Translations under genes and position numbers: made by a program
Shown: in pieces, positions 17,336 to 25,962 of the stretch
Numbering within the stretch: the first letter of the stretch is position 1
Layout: every line of letters begins with the position of its first letter
NCBI GenBank assembly: GCA_016789955.1
Contig: JAEUPB010000098.1
Span: forward strand, 1 to 64,000
DNA: 64,000 nucleotides
From: Rubrivivax sp.
GTDB taxonomy: Bacteria > Pseudomonadota > Gammaproteobacteria > Burkholderiales > Burkholderiaceae_C
Reading direction: 5' to 3'
The notes under the pieces: generated by a model
What the model was told of the DNA's origin: nothing
Databases searched by the model: none
Seen by the model: only the letters and a program-made list of their open reading frames with translations

Positions 17336-18243
17336 GGATCCTGCTCGCCGCCCCCGAAGCTCTGCACGAGGAAGTCGACGAAGGCCTTCGTGGCCGCGGG
17401 CAGGTGCTTGCGGCTGGGCATCGCCGCGTACAGCGTCAGCGTGAGGCCCGCCCACTCCGGCAGCACGCGCTGCAGCCGCCCGTCGCGCAGCGCGGCGTCG
17501 GCCAGGAACGACGGCAGGCCGGCGATGCCCAGGCCGGCCACTGTGGCGGCCAGCAGCATCTCCAGATGGCCGCTGGCCAGCGCCGGCGGCGGCGCGGGGA
17601 TCGTCACCTGGCGGCCGTCGGCGTGTTGCAGCGTCAGCTCGCGGCGCAGCGACCGGACCGCCGGCAGCAGCGCCTCGTGGCCGAGCAGGCCCTCCGGCTC
17701 GGCGGGCACGCCGCGCAGGCGCAAGTACCCGGGCGAGGCGCACAACACGAACTGCGAACGCGCCAGCTGGCGGGCGATGAAGTCGCCCTGCAGCGGCCGC
17801 CCGGCCATCGAGACGATCGAGACGTCGTAGGCCTCGTCGGGCGCATCGACGGCACCGGGCAGCGTGAGTTCGACCGACAGCCGCGGGTGCAGCGCGCGCA
17901 GGCGCGGCAGCAGCGGCGCCAGCTGGTGCACGGCGAAGGCCGGCGGTGTCAGCACGCGCAGGCTGCCGCGCGGCTGCTGCGTGGTGGAGCCCGCCTGCGC
18001 ATCGGCCTCGTCCAGCTCGAGCAGCAGGCGGCGCGTGGTGTCGAGGTAGGTCTGGCCGACGGCGGTGAGCGCCAGCCGGCGCGTCGTGCGCTGCAGCAGC
18101 CGCGCCCCCAGGTGCGCTTCGAGCTCGGCCACCGTACGCGTGACCACGGCCGGTGCCAGCGCGAGCGCCCGCGCAGCGCCGGCGAAGCTGCCCTCGCCCA
18201 CCACGGCCGAGAACACGCGCAAGGCCCGCAACTGGTCCACCAC
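17293..18243 (-). CDS. LysR family transcriptional regulator
   Basis: A 316-residue regulator. The N-terminal helix-turn-helix (FSAVVGEGSFAGAARALAL) is followed by the linker helix and an effector-binding domain. It diverges from the secreted-protein gene at 18364 with 120 bases between starts, so that gene and itself are likely targets. Its 3' end overlaps the cyclase/NTPase regulator, which suggests co-transcription. The 18244-18363 spacer contains a TACAGT box but no clear partner box. Confidence 0.92.
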   Translation of the reverse strand: MVDQLRALRVFSAVVGEGSFAGAARALALAPAVVTRTVAELEAHLGARLLQRTTRRLALTAVGQTYLDTTRRLLLELDEADAQAGSTTQQPRGSLRVLTPPAFAVHQLAPLLPRLRALHPRLSVELTLPGAVDAPDEAYDVSIVSMAGRPLQGDFIARQLARSQFVLCASPGYLRLRGVPAEPEGLLGHEALLPAVRSLRRELTLQHADGRQVTIPAPPPALASGHLEMLLAATVAGLGIAGLPSFLADAALRDGRLQRVLPEWAGLTLTLYAAMPSRKHLPAATKAFVDFLVQSFGGGEQDPWVAVRSPSPRQRA

Positions 18244-18363
18244 GCGATTGTTCCATCCGCGTCAACGGTACATGCCGGGGCTACGGATGCCAGGCGCGGG
18301 TCGCGATTCCTACAGTGCTGCGAACGCGCCGATGGTGGCGCCGCAACCCCGGAGAGATCGACC

Positions 18364-19164
18364 ATGAACCGCAGCTCCTTCCACCCCCTTCTGGCCGCAC
18401 TCGCGGTCCTGTCCGGCACGGGCATGACCCACGCCAGCCCTCTCGACAGCGACGCCGACGCCCGGCTGCGCGCGCTGCACGCCGCCCCCGACCGCGCCGG
18501 CAGCCTGGTCTACCGCGGCCGCGTGCACGAGCCCGACGCCGCACGCGACGCGGTACCGCCCTACACCTACGAGCGGCGCGTCGCCCCGGCCGGCTCCGGC
18601 CTCAGCGCCACCCACCTCACGCGCGATGCGCGGGGCGAACTGGTGATCAGCGAGACCGCACAGATCACCGCCGGCTACGCGCTGCAGCGCTTCGAGGCGA
18701 TCAATCGCCAGCAGGGCTACAGCGGGTCGGTCATCGTCTCGGAAGATGGCCGCCGGCTCAGCTACCGTCTGCTGCGCGACGACGGCCAGCACACCGCTCA
18801 GGAACGTGTCGAGCACGCCGTGGTCGCCGGCCCGTCGCTGCACGGCTACATCGCCGAACACTGGGACGCGCTGATGGCCGGCGCCACGCTGCCGGTGCGC
18901 ATGGTCGTGCTCGCCAAGATGACCACCTACGGCTTCGAGATCCGGCGCCATGCGCCGGCCACGAACCGCGCGGTGTTCACGGTCACGCCGACGCAATGGC
19001 TGGTGCGGCTGGCCGTGGCGCCGCTGGTGGTCACCTTCGATCCCCGCACGCGCGAAGTCGTGCGCTACGAAGGACGCGTGCCGCCGCTGCGCGTGGTGAA
19101 CGGCAAGCCGCAGGACTTCGACGCCCGCGTCGACTACACGATGCTGGCGCCGGCGTACCGCTGA
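18364..19164 (+). CDS. Secreted protein of unknown function
   Basis: A 266-residue protein with a Sec signal peptide (residues about 1-24, cleaved near THA-SP). The mature part is a single domain with no membrane segment and few distinctive motifs. It repeatedly shows beta-strand-like stretches such as GSVIVSEDGRRLSYRLL and TFDPRTREVVRYEGRV, consistent with a beta-rich periplasmic fold. I do not recognise a family. A LysR gene is divergent from it and may regulate it. Confidence 0.75.
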   Translation: MNRSSFHPLLAALAVLSGTGMTHASPLDSDADARLRALHAAPDRAGSLVYRGRVHEPDAARDAVPPYTYERRVAPAGSGLSATHLTRDARGELVISETAQITAGYALQRFEAINRQQGYSGSVIVSEDGRRLSYRLLRDDGQHTAQERVEHAVVAGPSLHGYIAEHWDALMAGATLPVRMVVLAKMTTYGFEIRRHAPATNRAVFTVTPTQWLVRLAVAPLVVTFDPRTREVVRYEGRVPPLRVVNGKPQDFDARVDYTMLAPAYR

Positions 19165-19188
19165 GACCGGGCGCGGCCGGCCGCCGGC

Positions 19189-20154
19189 TCACACCACCTT
19201 CGCCTTCTCCAGCGCCTGCAGCCAGGCCTTGCCCTTCATCGCGACCTTGGCGTCGCGGGCCAGGTCGTCGAGCGCCTTCTCGCGCTGCGCCGGCGGCTTG
19301 GCCAGCGCCTGCGCCAGCGCGCCCTTGTGCTGCGGCGGCAGGCCCAGCACCTTCAGCGCCTTGGCGATGTCGATGGGCTCGGCCTTCAGCGCGAGGATCT
19401 GCTTCTGCATCGTGCTCAGCTCGGCGAGCCTCTTCTCCGCCACCGCACGCTCGCGCTTCAACTCGTCGAGGTCGGCCTTGCGGCCTTCGCGCGGGGCGGA
19501 GCCGATCTTGCCGAGCAGCTCGAGGGCCTGGTCGTGCGGCCCGGCCAGGTCGTCGAGCAGCGCCTTCATGCGCTTCAGGTCGAGCTTGCGCGCGTCGTCC
19601 TGGTACAGCGAGAGTCCGTTGGCGTCGTGCCGCTCGGCGCGCTGCTGCGCCTGCGTGCGGGCCGACTCCATCGCCGCCGCCATCGAGGGCCCGATCGAGG
19701 CCAGCTCGCGCGCCGGCTTCAGCGCGTCGGTGATGTGCTTGTGGAACGCGAAGACCAGCTTCCACTGCGCGTCCATCGCCTTCTGCAGGCCGGCCTCGGC
19801 GGCCTGCGCCTCGGTCTGCAGCTTCAGCAGGCCGCGTTCCCAGCCGGCGATCTGCTTGATCGCCGCGACGATGGCGTCGCCCTGCAGCTTCACCGAGGGC
19901 GGGTGATAGGCGGCGACCTTGGCCGACCCACGCGCCACCGCCACCTTCTCGATCGCGTCCGTGATGCCGGCCACCTCGCGGTCGAGGTCCGCTGCGCTGG
20001 ATTCGGCCTCGACGAGCTCGTCGCGCACGCGGCGCTCGAGCGTGTCGATGGCCTTGCGCAGGGCCGCGGTGGCGGTCTCCACGGCCATGGCGGCCACGTC
20101 GAGGTCGAACTGCATCTGGTCGAGTTCGGGGGTGCCGGTGAGAACATCGGACAT
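19189..20154 (-). CDS. Orphan helical protein of unknown function
   Basis: A 321-residue soluble protein without signal peptide or membrane segments. It is rich in Ala, Lys, Glu and Leu and is probably all helical, with coiled coil likely over residues 25-75 and 225-265. I do not recognise a family. Its composition resembles the 477-residue protein at 10345, and both contain short Lys-rich motifs with a Trp (AMKGKAWLQALEK near its C-terminus; AAWKSFAKGKGY near the other's N-terminus). That similarity is too weak to claim homology. It is flanked by unrelated genes. Confidence 0.65.
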   Translation of the reverse strand: MSDVLTGTPELDQMQFDLDVAAMAVETATAALRKAIDTLERRVRDELVEAESSAADLDREVAGITDAIEKVAVARGSAKVAAYHPPSVKLQGDAIVAAIKQIAGWERGLLKLQTEAQAAEAGLQKAMDAQWKLVFAFHKHITDALKPARELASIGPSMAAAMESARTQAQQRAERHDANGLSLYQDDARKLDLKRMKALLDDLAGPHDQALELLGKIGSAPREGRKADLDELKRERAVAEKRLAELSTMQKQILALKAEPIDIAKALKVLGLPPQHKGALAQALAKPPAQREKALDDLARDAKVAMKGKAWLQALEKAKVV

Positions 20155-20260
20155 GCGCAGGGCTCCTGGTGGTGCACTGCATCGTCGTCGGCCGGCGGCC
20201 GCCGGTCAGGGGGCGGATGTCCCGGGCGGCGGTCACGGTGCACGCCCAACGGCTCCGGAA

Positions 20261-20278
20261 GCGGGACTGTGGTCCCGC
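20261..20278 (-). terminator. Hairpin after the PhyH operon
   Basis: GCGGGAC and GTCCCGC form a 7-bp stem with a TGTG loop. It starts 10 bases beyond the stop of the minus-strand PhyH gene, a natural place for the terminator of the four-gene TonB receptor operon. A T-tract is absent. A palindromic CCGGCGGCCGCCGG also lies in this spacer. Confidence 0.4.
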
Positions 20279-20288
20279 CCGGCGCGCG

Positions 20289-21108
20289 TCACGTCGCCGG
20301 GCGAGGCCAGACGCGCGGGTAGCGTTCACCCGCCAGCGGCGTGCCCGGCACCTGGCCGGCCACGTCGAAGGGGTAGGTGCCGGGCCGGTCGTCGTAGACC
20401 GCGTCGTCGCCCATCCAGCGCAGCAGCGCGGCGCCGGCGCTGCGCCGTGCGGTTGCCGCCGGCGCCGTGGATCACGAGCCCGTGGAAGGCGATCGCGTCG
20501 CCCGGCTCCAGCGTCCACGACAGCCGGTCGGCAGGCGGCACCGTGGCGTCGATGTCGGGCATCGGCTCGCCCAGGGCGCCTTCGTAGGCGCTCTCGCCAC
20601 CGAAGTGCCGCGGTCGGTACCAGCGCCCGCCGAGGTGGGAGCCGCGCACGTACTGCACACCGCCGCTGTCGAGGTCCACCGGATCGAGCGGGCACCACAG
20701 GCCGCAGATCTGGTCACCCCGCAACGGCCAGTACGGCAAGTCCTGGTGCCAGGGCGTCGGCGCCACCGATCCGGGCTCCTTGACGAACATCTGGTCGTAG
20801 AAGAAGCGCACCTCGCGCGCACCCATCAGCCGACCCGCGGCCTCGGCCAGCGGCGACTCGAAGACGAGCCACCGGAACGCCGCGCCGGCCGCGTCGGGCC
20901 GCCGGGCCATGAACATGTCCTGCGCGAAGCGCGCCTGGCCGGGGCGGGCGTACTCGTTGCCGTGCTCGCCGAGGCTGGCGAGCACGGTCTCCACGGCGTC
21001 GCGCAGGCGCTCGACGGTGGAGGCGTCGAGCAGGCCGCGCAGCGCCACGGCACCGTCCTCGCGGTAGCGGCGCACGATGTCGTCGTCGATGGCCGCCGCG
21101 GTCGTCAT
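20289..21108 (-). pseudogene. Phytanoyl-CoA dioxygenase family protein, frameshifted near the C-terminus
   Basis: A PhyH-type Fe(II)/2-oxoglutarate oxygenase. The HxD metal motif is H121-D123 (PTPWHQDLPYW), the distal ligand is H214, and R220 is in position to bind 2-oxoglutarate (IHGAGGNRT). After about residue 223 the frame becomes arginine-rich nonsense ending at 20326. The adjacent frame encodes a normal PhyH tail (WMGDDAVYDDRPGTYPF, ending at 20289). One extra base within 20421-20445, in a GC-rich run, explains this. Correcting it gives about 272 residues. The start overlaps the upstream hydrolase stop by 4 bases (ATGA), so the two are translationally coupled. The substrate is unknown. 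Confidence 0.8.
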
Positions 21109-22292
21109 CGCGCGGCCTCCGGGCCGCAGATCGCTTCGCGCATCACGCCGATCGTGAACGCCGGCTCCTCGTAGACGAAGTTGTGGCCCGAGCCGGCCGG
21201 TGCCACGACGCGCCGCGAGCGCGTGGACGTGGCCAGGTAGCGCTCGCGGGTGGCGGCGTAGAAGCGGAACATGCGGCGTGCTGCGGCGTCGCCACCGGCC
21301 TGCGCCTCGGGCAGCGTGGCGATGTCGGCGTCCTGGTCGTCCTTCGGCCCCACCAGCCACACCGGCAGGCCGCCCAGGTCGCGGTCGTAGACCACGGTGT
21401 CCCACGCGCAGGCGGCCACGCCCTCGGGCGTCAGCTCGCGGAAGATCGACGCCTGCGCGAAGCAAGAGCCGGCGCGGGCCTCGATGCGGCGCGAGGCGGC
21501 CTCCACCTCCGGGCCGAGTTCGCGCTGCACCGCGTCGAGCACCCTGGCGTAGACCGGGTTGCGGCGCGATTTCGCATCGGCGCGCTCGCGCAGGCTGATG
21601 CCGAAGAGCTGCGCGAATCCACCCAGCCACGCGGTGCGGCGCATGTCACGGAGCGCCTGCAGCCGCGGGCCGAAGACGATGGTCTCCAGCGGCGTCGGGT
21701 CCAGCAGCACCAGCGTGTGCACGAGGTCGGGCCGGCGCCGCGCGATGTTGGCCACGAGCAGCCCGCCGAACGAGTGGCCGGCCCACACGAACGGCCCGCG
21801 CTCGCCGGCGCGTTCCAGCGCCCGCACCACCTCGTCGGCCTCGCGCGCGGTGGTGCGCGGGAACGGCCCGGTGTCGCTCCAGCCGGTGCCGGGCCGGTCG
21901 ATCAGGATCGAGCGGGTCTCGTCGCGGAAAGCGCGGTGCAGGTGGTGGATGGCGTAGCCGCCGGCGTGGCCTCCCGCGAACCACACCACCGGCGGCCGGC
22001 CGTCGCGAACGGCGCCTTCGGCGAGGACGTGCACGCGATAGCCGCCGAGGTCGACCATGCGCCCGGGTGGCGGGTGCGCCCGGCGGCTGCGCGCGAGGAC
22101 CGCGAGGTGCCGCAGCGAGCCCGCCGCCAGCACCGCGCCGGCGAGCGCGGCGAGCGCGGCCAGTGCCGTGCCGGCCCCGCCCCCGAGCGTCCGCCCCGCG
22201 GCCACGCCGGCGGCGGCCAGCGCGCCGGCCACCGGCAGCCCGGCCCACTCGCGACTGGCCAGCGTCAGCAGCAGGTCGCGCCAGGAGCGCAC
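21105..22292 (-). CDS. Membrane-anchored alpha/beta hydrolase
   Basis: A 395-residue protein. Residues about 17-68 hold two hydrophobic Ala/Gly-rich segments that probably anchor it in the inner membrane. The rest is an alpha/beta hydrolase with oxyanion region WFAGGHAGGYA and nucleophile elbow GHSFGG (S174). The catalytic His is likely in GSGHNFVYEEP near the C-terminus. It begins 4 bases after the MFS gene stop and overlaps the PhyH gene. It may hydrolyse an ester or amide in the imported compound. Confidence 0.85.
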   Translation of the reverse strand: MRSWRDLLLTLASREWAGLPVAGALAAAGVAAGRTLGGGAGTALAALAALAGAVLAAGSLRHLAVLARSRRAHPPPGRMVDLGGYRVHVLAEGAVRDGRPPVVWFAGGHAGGYAIHHLHRAFRDETRSILIDRPGTGWSDTGPFPRTTAREADEVVRALERAGERGPFVWAGHSFGGLLVANIARRRPDLVHTLVLLDPTPLETIVFGPRLQALRDMRRTAWLGGFAQLFGISLRERADAKSRRNPVYARVLDAVQRELGPEVEAASRRIEARAGSCFAQASIFRELTPEGVAACAWDTVVYDRDLGGLPVWLVGPKDDQDADIATLPEAQAGGDAAARRMFRFYAATRERYLATSTRSRRVVAPAGSGHNFVYEEPAFTIGVMREAICGPEAAR

Positions 22293-22296
22293 CGGG

Positions 22297-23604
22297 TCAG
22301 GCCCCTCCCGCGCCCGAGGCCGCGCCGGCCCCGGCCGCGTGCGGAGCCGGGCCGTCCGCGCCGCGGAACTCCGGCAGCAGCCAGGCCGCGCCGACCGCCA
22401 GCACGAACGAGCCGATCGACATCGCCAACGCCACGTCGTAGCTGCCGGTGCGGTCGTGGATCAGCCCTGCCAGCCACGGCGAGATGCCGCTGCCGAACGC
22501 GGTGGCCATCTGCTGCGTGGCGCTGGCGCGGCCGAAGGTCTCGGCGGCGAAGTAGCGCCGCGCGAGGAACACGCTCAGCGAGTGGTCGCCGCCGCTGAAC
22601 ACGCCCAGCAGCACCGCGGCCGTCAGCGCCACCACCACGCCCGTGCCCAGGTACAGCATCACCGCCGCAGCCAGCGGTGCCAGCACGAACACGCGCGCCA
22701 GCCGCGTGGCAGACACGCGATCCACCAGCCAACCCGCCATCAGGTTGCCCACGAAGCCGCCGAGGCCGACGATGCTCAGCGCGGTGGCCGCCTGCGCGAG
22801 GCTCAGCCCACGGTCCTGCATCATCGGCGCGAGGTGCAGCATGATCGCGCCCATCGCGAAGGCGAACAGCATGTTCCACACGGCCAGCAGCCACCAGATG
22901 CGGTCGGCCAGGAAGGCACGCATGGTGCCGGGGGCGGTGGCCGCCGCAGGCACGGTGGCCGCGCCGGGCGCCGGTGCATCTGCCGCGCGCGCGGCACGCA
23001 GCCCGGCCGGCTCGCGCACCAACAGCAGCCCCGCTGCGCCGCCGAACACCAGGCTCATCGCGCCCATCACGAAGAACGCCTCGCGCCAGCTCGCGTGCTC
23101 GATCACGAGCCGCACGATCTGCGGGTGGATCACCGCGCCCACGGTGATCAGCGCGAAGAGGATGCCCAATGCACGGCCGAAGGCCTTGTCGAACCAGGCC
23201 TGCAGCAGCTTGGCCAGCGTCAGCATCGAGGCGCCGGTGGCGGTGACGATCAACGCCAGGCACAGCCCGTAGTACACCCACACGCTGCCGCGCATCAGCC
23301 CGTAGCCGGCCAGGCTCGCCGACTGCAGCACCACGCCCCACAGGATCAGCGGCCGCAGCGGGACGTTGTCGATCAGCCAGCCCACCAGCGGCATGATCGC
23401 CGGCGCGGCCAGGGTCATCAGCGTCAGCGCGAACGCGATGTCGGCGCGCGACCAGCCCAGTTCCTGCTGCATCGGCCGCATCATCAGCCCGAAGGTCGAG
23501 CCGTACAGCGCCGTCACGCCGAACAGCGCGACGATGCAGCAGCCCGCCAGCACGCGCCAGCTCGCGGGCGAGTCGACGTCGGGCCGCGGGCTGGCGGTGC
23601 TCAT
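22297..23604 (-). CDS. MFS transporter
   Basis: A 435-residue major facilitator superfamily permease with twelve hydrophobic segments and a central cytoplasmic loop rich in Ala and Pro (around residues 205-225). The first half shows the pattern of the monocarboxylate/oxalate-formate-antiporter branch (GSTFGLMMRPMQQELGWSRADIAF). It starts 3 bases after the TonB receptor gene ends, so it is the likely inner-membrane step for whatever that receptor brings into the periplasm. Confidence 0.88.
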   Translation of the reverse strand: MSTASPRPDVDSPASWRVLAGCCIVALFGVTALYGSTFGLMMRPMQQELGWSRADIAFALTLMTLAAPAIMPLVGWLIDNVPLRPLILWGVVLQSASLAGYGLMRGSVWVYYGLCLALIVTATGASMLTLAKLLQAWFDKAFGRALGILFALITVGAVIHPQIVRLVIEHASWREAFFVMGAMSLVFGGAAGLLLVREPAGLRAARAADAPAPGAATVPAAATAPGTMRAFLADRIWWLLAVWNMLFAFAMGAIMLHLAPMMQDRGLSLAQAATALSIVGLGGFVGNLMAGWLVDRVSATRLARVFVLAPLAAAVMLYLGTGVVVALTAAVLLGVFSGGDHSLSVFLARRYFAAETFGRASATQQMATAFGSGISPWLAGLIHDRTGSYDVALAMSIGSFVLAVGAAWLLPEFRGADGPAPHAAGAGAASGAGGA

Positions 23605-23607
23605 GCG

Positions 23608-25797
23608 TCAGTGGTCGTAGCGCAGCGAGACCGTGAGCGTACGCGGGCGCTGCAGGAAGTACTGCGCGAACGCGCCCACGCCGGCCGGCGCGCCGGTGAT
23701 GCTGAGCACGCCCTTCTCGTTGGTGGCGTTGGCCAGGCCGGCGGCCAGGGTCCAGCTGCCCTTGGCGAACTGCACGCCGAGGTCCAGCGTGTCGAACGCG
23801 TCGGCCGGCTTGTTGCCGCCGAGGAACATCACGCGGTCGCCGATGTGGGTGACCGTGGCGTTGGCGCGGCCGGCCGACCCCATCGGGCCGACGAAGCGCC
23901 AGTTGGCCTGCAGCGCGGCCTGCAGGTCGGGCGTGCCGGGCAGCTTGGCGCCCGGGGCGACGGTGATCGACGTCGGGCCGCCGGAGGGGATCGTGACCGG
24001 CGCGCGCGTCTTCGCGTCGATGGAGGCCAGCGACGCGGCCACGTCGAAGGCGGCATTCACGCGCCAGCGCAGCGCGGCCTCCAGGCCCGTGCTGCGCGCC
24101 TTGCCGACGTTGCCGATGCGCGAGTTCGGCAGGTTGCCGTTGAGCCGCTCGAAGAACGTGAACTGCGCGTCCTTCCAGTCGAGCATGAAGGCGCTCAGGT
24201 CCAGCTGCACGCCGTTGCCGGGGCTCAGGCGCACGCCGGTCTCGTAGCTCCACAACGAGTCGGACTTGTACTCGTCGTTGGTGGGCGGCGCGTTGCGGCC
24301 GCCGTAGCGGTAGCCCTTGGCGGCCACGGCGTACCACTGGCTGTCGCCGAAGCGGTACTTCAGCGTGAGCTTGGGCGTGAAGCCGGAGTCGTTGCTGTAC
24401 AGCGGCCCCACCGGCGTGGGCGCGCCGAACTGCGTGCCGGTGGTGGCCGAGTCGGTGCTCGTGCGGTAGTAGCGGCCGCCGGCCCCGGCGCTCCAGCCGC
24501 CGCCCAGCCTGAACTCGGTGTCGGCGAACACCGCCTTCTCGGTGCCGCCGCCGGTGCTGGTCAGGTCGACCAGCGTGGTGATGCCGAACGCGCCCGACGG
24601 ATCGATCTGCTGGCCGTTGGAGCTGCCCTTGCTGGTCTGGTAGAAGACCCCGGCCACGTAGCTGAACGATCCGCCGGGGTTGCTGGCGATGCGCAGTTCC
24701 TGCGACGTGGCGCGCGAGTTCGAGGTCTGCGGCCGGTACACCTGCGGCAGCGCCAGGCCGACGCTGGCGAACAGCTCGGTGTCGTCGATCAGCGCCGTGC
24801 CCTTGTTGCGCCAGTGCCCGGTGATCGAGGTCAGCGTGTGGCCGCCGAGGTCGGCGTCGATGGTCAGGCTGGAGAAGTCGGTGGTGCTCGAGCGGCGCGA
24901 ATCGTTCGGCGCGCGGTGCTCCAGCCGCGTGGCGTCGGGCGACACGCTGAAGGTGTCGCCCTGCTCGGTCTTCTGCGTGCTGGCCACCAGCGTGGCGGTG
25001 AGCCCCTTCGAGGGCTTGACCGTCACCAGCACGCGGCCGCCGCGCTGCCCGAGGTCGTTGGCGTCCTTGTGCCCGGTGCCGAGGTTGTCGATGTAGCCCG
25101 GGTCCTTGCGGTCGTAGACCACCACGCGCAGGCCGGCGGTGCCCTTCTGCAGCGGCGCGTTCAACATGCCGTACAGCGAGAACGTGCCCTCGCCCTGAGA
25201 CGCCTTCGCGTACTCGCCCTTGATGCTGGCGCCGAAAGTCGACAGGTCGGGCTTGTTGAACAGGTAGCGCACCGCGCCACCGAGCGAGCCCGAGCCGAAC
25301 AGCACGCCCTGCGGGCCGCGCAGCACCTCGACGCGGTCGAGGTCCCAGGTGAGCGGGTCGTACACCACGCCCTTGCCCTGCGCCGAGGCCAGCGGCACGT
25401 CCTCCAGGTACTGGCCGGTCGGCCCCTGCTGCGCACCGCTGCCTTCGTTGGTGGTGCTGGTGCCGATGCCGCGGATGGTGATGGTGTTGCTGGCGACGTC
25501 GCCCTTGTTGAACTGCACGCCGGGCGCCAGCTTCAGCGACGACTCCTGGTCACGCGAGCCGCGGCGTTCCAGATCGCCGCCGTCGAGCACCGAGACGGTG
25601 CCCGCCACCTCGCGCTGCGGTTCCAGCCGCTTGTTGGCGGTGATGACCACACGCTGCGGGTCGTCCTCCTTCGAAGCGGCCTGCTGCGCAGACGCGACGC
25701 CGGCGCCCAGCAGCCCGGCCGCGGCCAGCGCCTGGGCCAGGCCGGCGAGCCTCGGGGTGCGGAGGACAAGGTGGCGGGGGGTGCGGGCTGCCGTCAT
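23608..25797 (-). CDS. TonB-dependent outer-membrane receptor
   Basis: A 729-residue receptor. A signal peptide ends near VASAQQ. A TonB-box-like stretch (VVITANKR) precedes the plug domain, which has the typical RGIGTS and VEVLRGPQGVLFGSGSLGGA segments. The C-terminal two thirds form the 22-strand barrel, with an aromatic YRYGGRNAPP motif. Receptors with this plug pattern import siderophores, peptides or other large compounds. The start at 25797 is preferred because GGAG lies just upstream; an ATG at 25809 would add 4 residues. A PchR-like AraC gene lies upstream on the same strand. Confidence 0.92.
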   Translation of the reverse strand: MTAARTPRHLVLRTPRLAGLAQALAAAGLLGAGVASAQQAASKEDDPQRVVITANKRLEPQREVAGTVSVLDGGDLERRGSRDQESSLKLAPGVQFNKGDVASNTITIRGIGTSTTNEGSGAQQGPTGQYLEDVPLASAQGKGVVYDPLTWDLDRVEVLRGPQGVLFGSGSLGGAVRYLFNKPDLSTFGASIKGEYAKASQGEGTFSLYGMLNAPLQKGTAGLRVVVYDRKDPGYIDNLGTGHKDANDLGQRGGRVLVTVKPSKGLTATLVASTQKTEQGDTFSVSPDATRLEHRAPNDSRRSSTTDFSSLTIDADLGGHTLTSITGHWRNKGTALIDDTELFASVGLALPQVYRPQTSNSRATSQELRIASNPGGSFSYVAGVFYQTSKGSSNGQQIDPSGAFGITTLVDLTSTGGGTEKAVFADTEFRLGGGWSAGAGGRYYRTSTDSATTGTQFGAPTPVGPLYSNDSGFTPKLTLKYRFGDSQWYAVAAKGYRYGGRNAPPTNDEYKSDSLWSYETGVRLSPGNGVQLDLSAFMLDWKDAQFTFFERLNGNLPNSRIGNVGKARSTGLEAALRWRVNAAFDVAASLASIDAKTRAPVTIPSGGPTSITVAPGAKLPGTPDLQAALQANWRFVGPMGSAGRANATVTHIGDRVMFLGGNKPADAFDTLDLGVQFAKGSWTLAAGLANATNEKGVLSITGAPAGVGAFAQYFLQRPRTLTVSLRYDH

Positions 25798-25828
25798 CGG
25801 GGGCTCCATGTCGTGACCGTGCGGGATG

Positions 25829-25847
25829 ACCCTGCGCAGCGCAGGGT
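25829..25847. promoter_or_regulatory. Perfect 19-bp palindrome before the TonB receptor gene
   Basis: ACCCTGCGC and GCGCAGGGT flank a single A. The dyad sits 20-30 bases before the receptor start, in the untranslated leader or promoter. It could be an operator or an RNA hairpin that limits ribosome access. Confidence 0.45.
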
Positions 25848-25962
25848 GCCGGGAGGCGGCCGGAGCATAGGTGCGCGATTCCGGCGTCGCGTGCGCCCTT
25901 GCACGGAAAAGTTAGGCGATCGCACCCGCTTCGGGTGTACCCCGAGGGCGCCGGCCCGCCCG

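Noticed and set aside
17336-18265. An N-terminal extension of the cyclase/NTPase gene through the LysR gene
   Set aside because: It reads the LysR gene in another phase, is Arg-rich, and the cyclase domain begins only after 17335.
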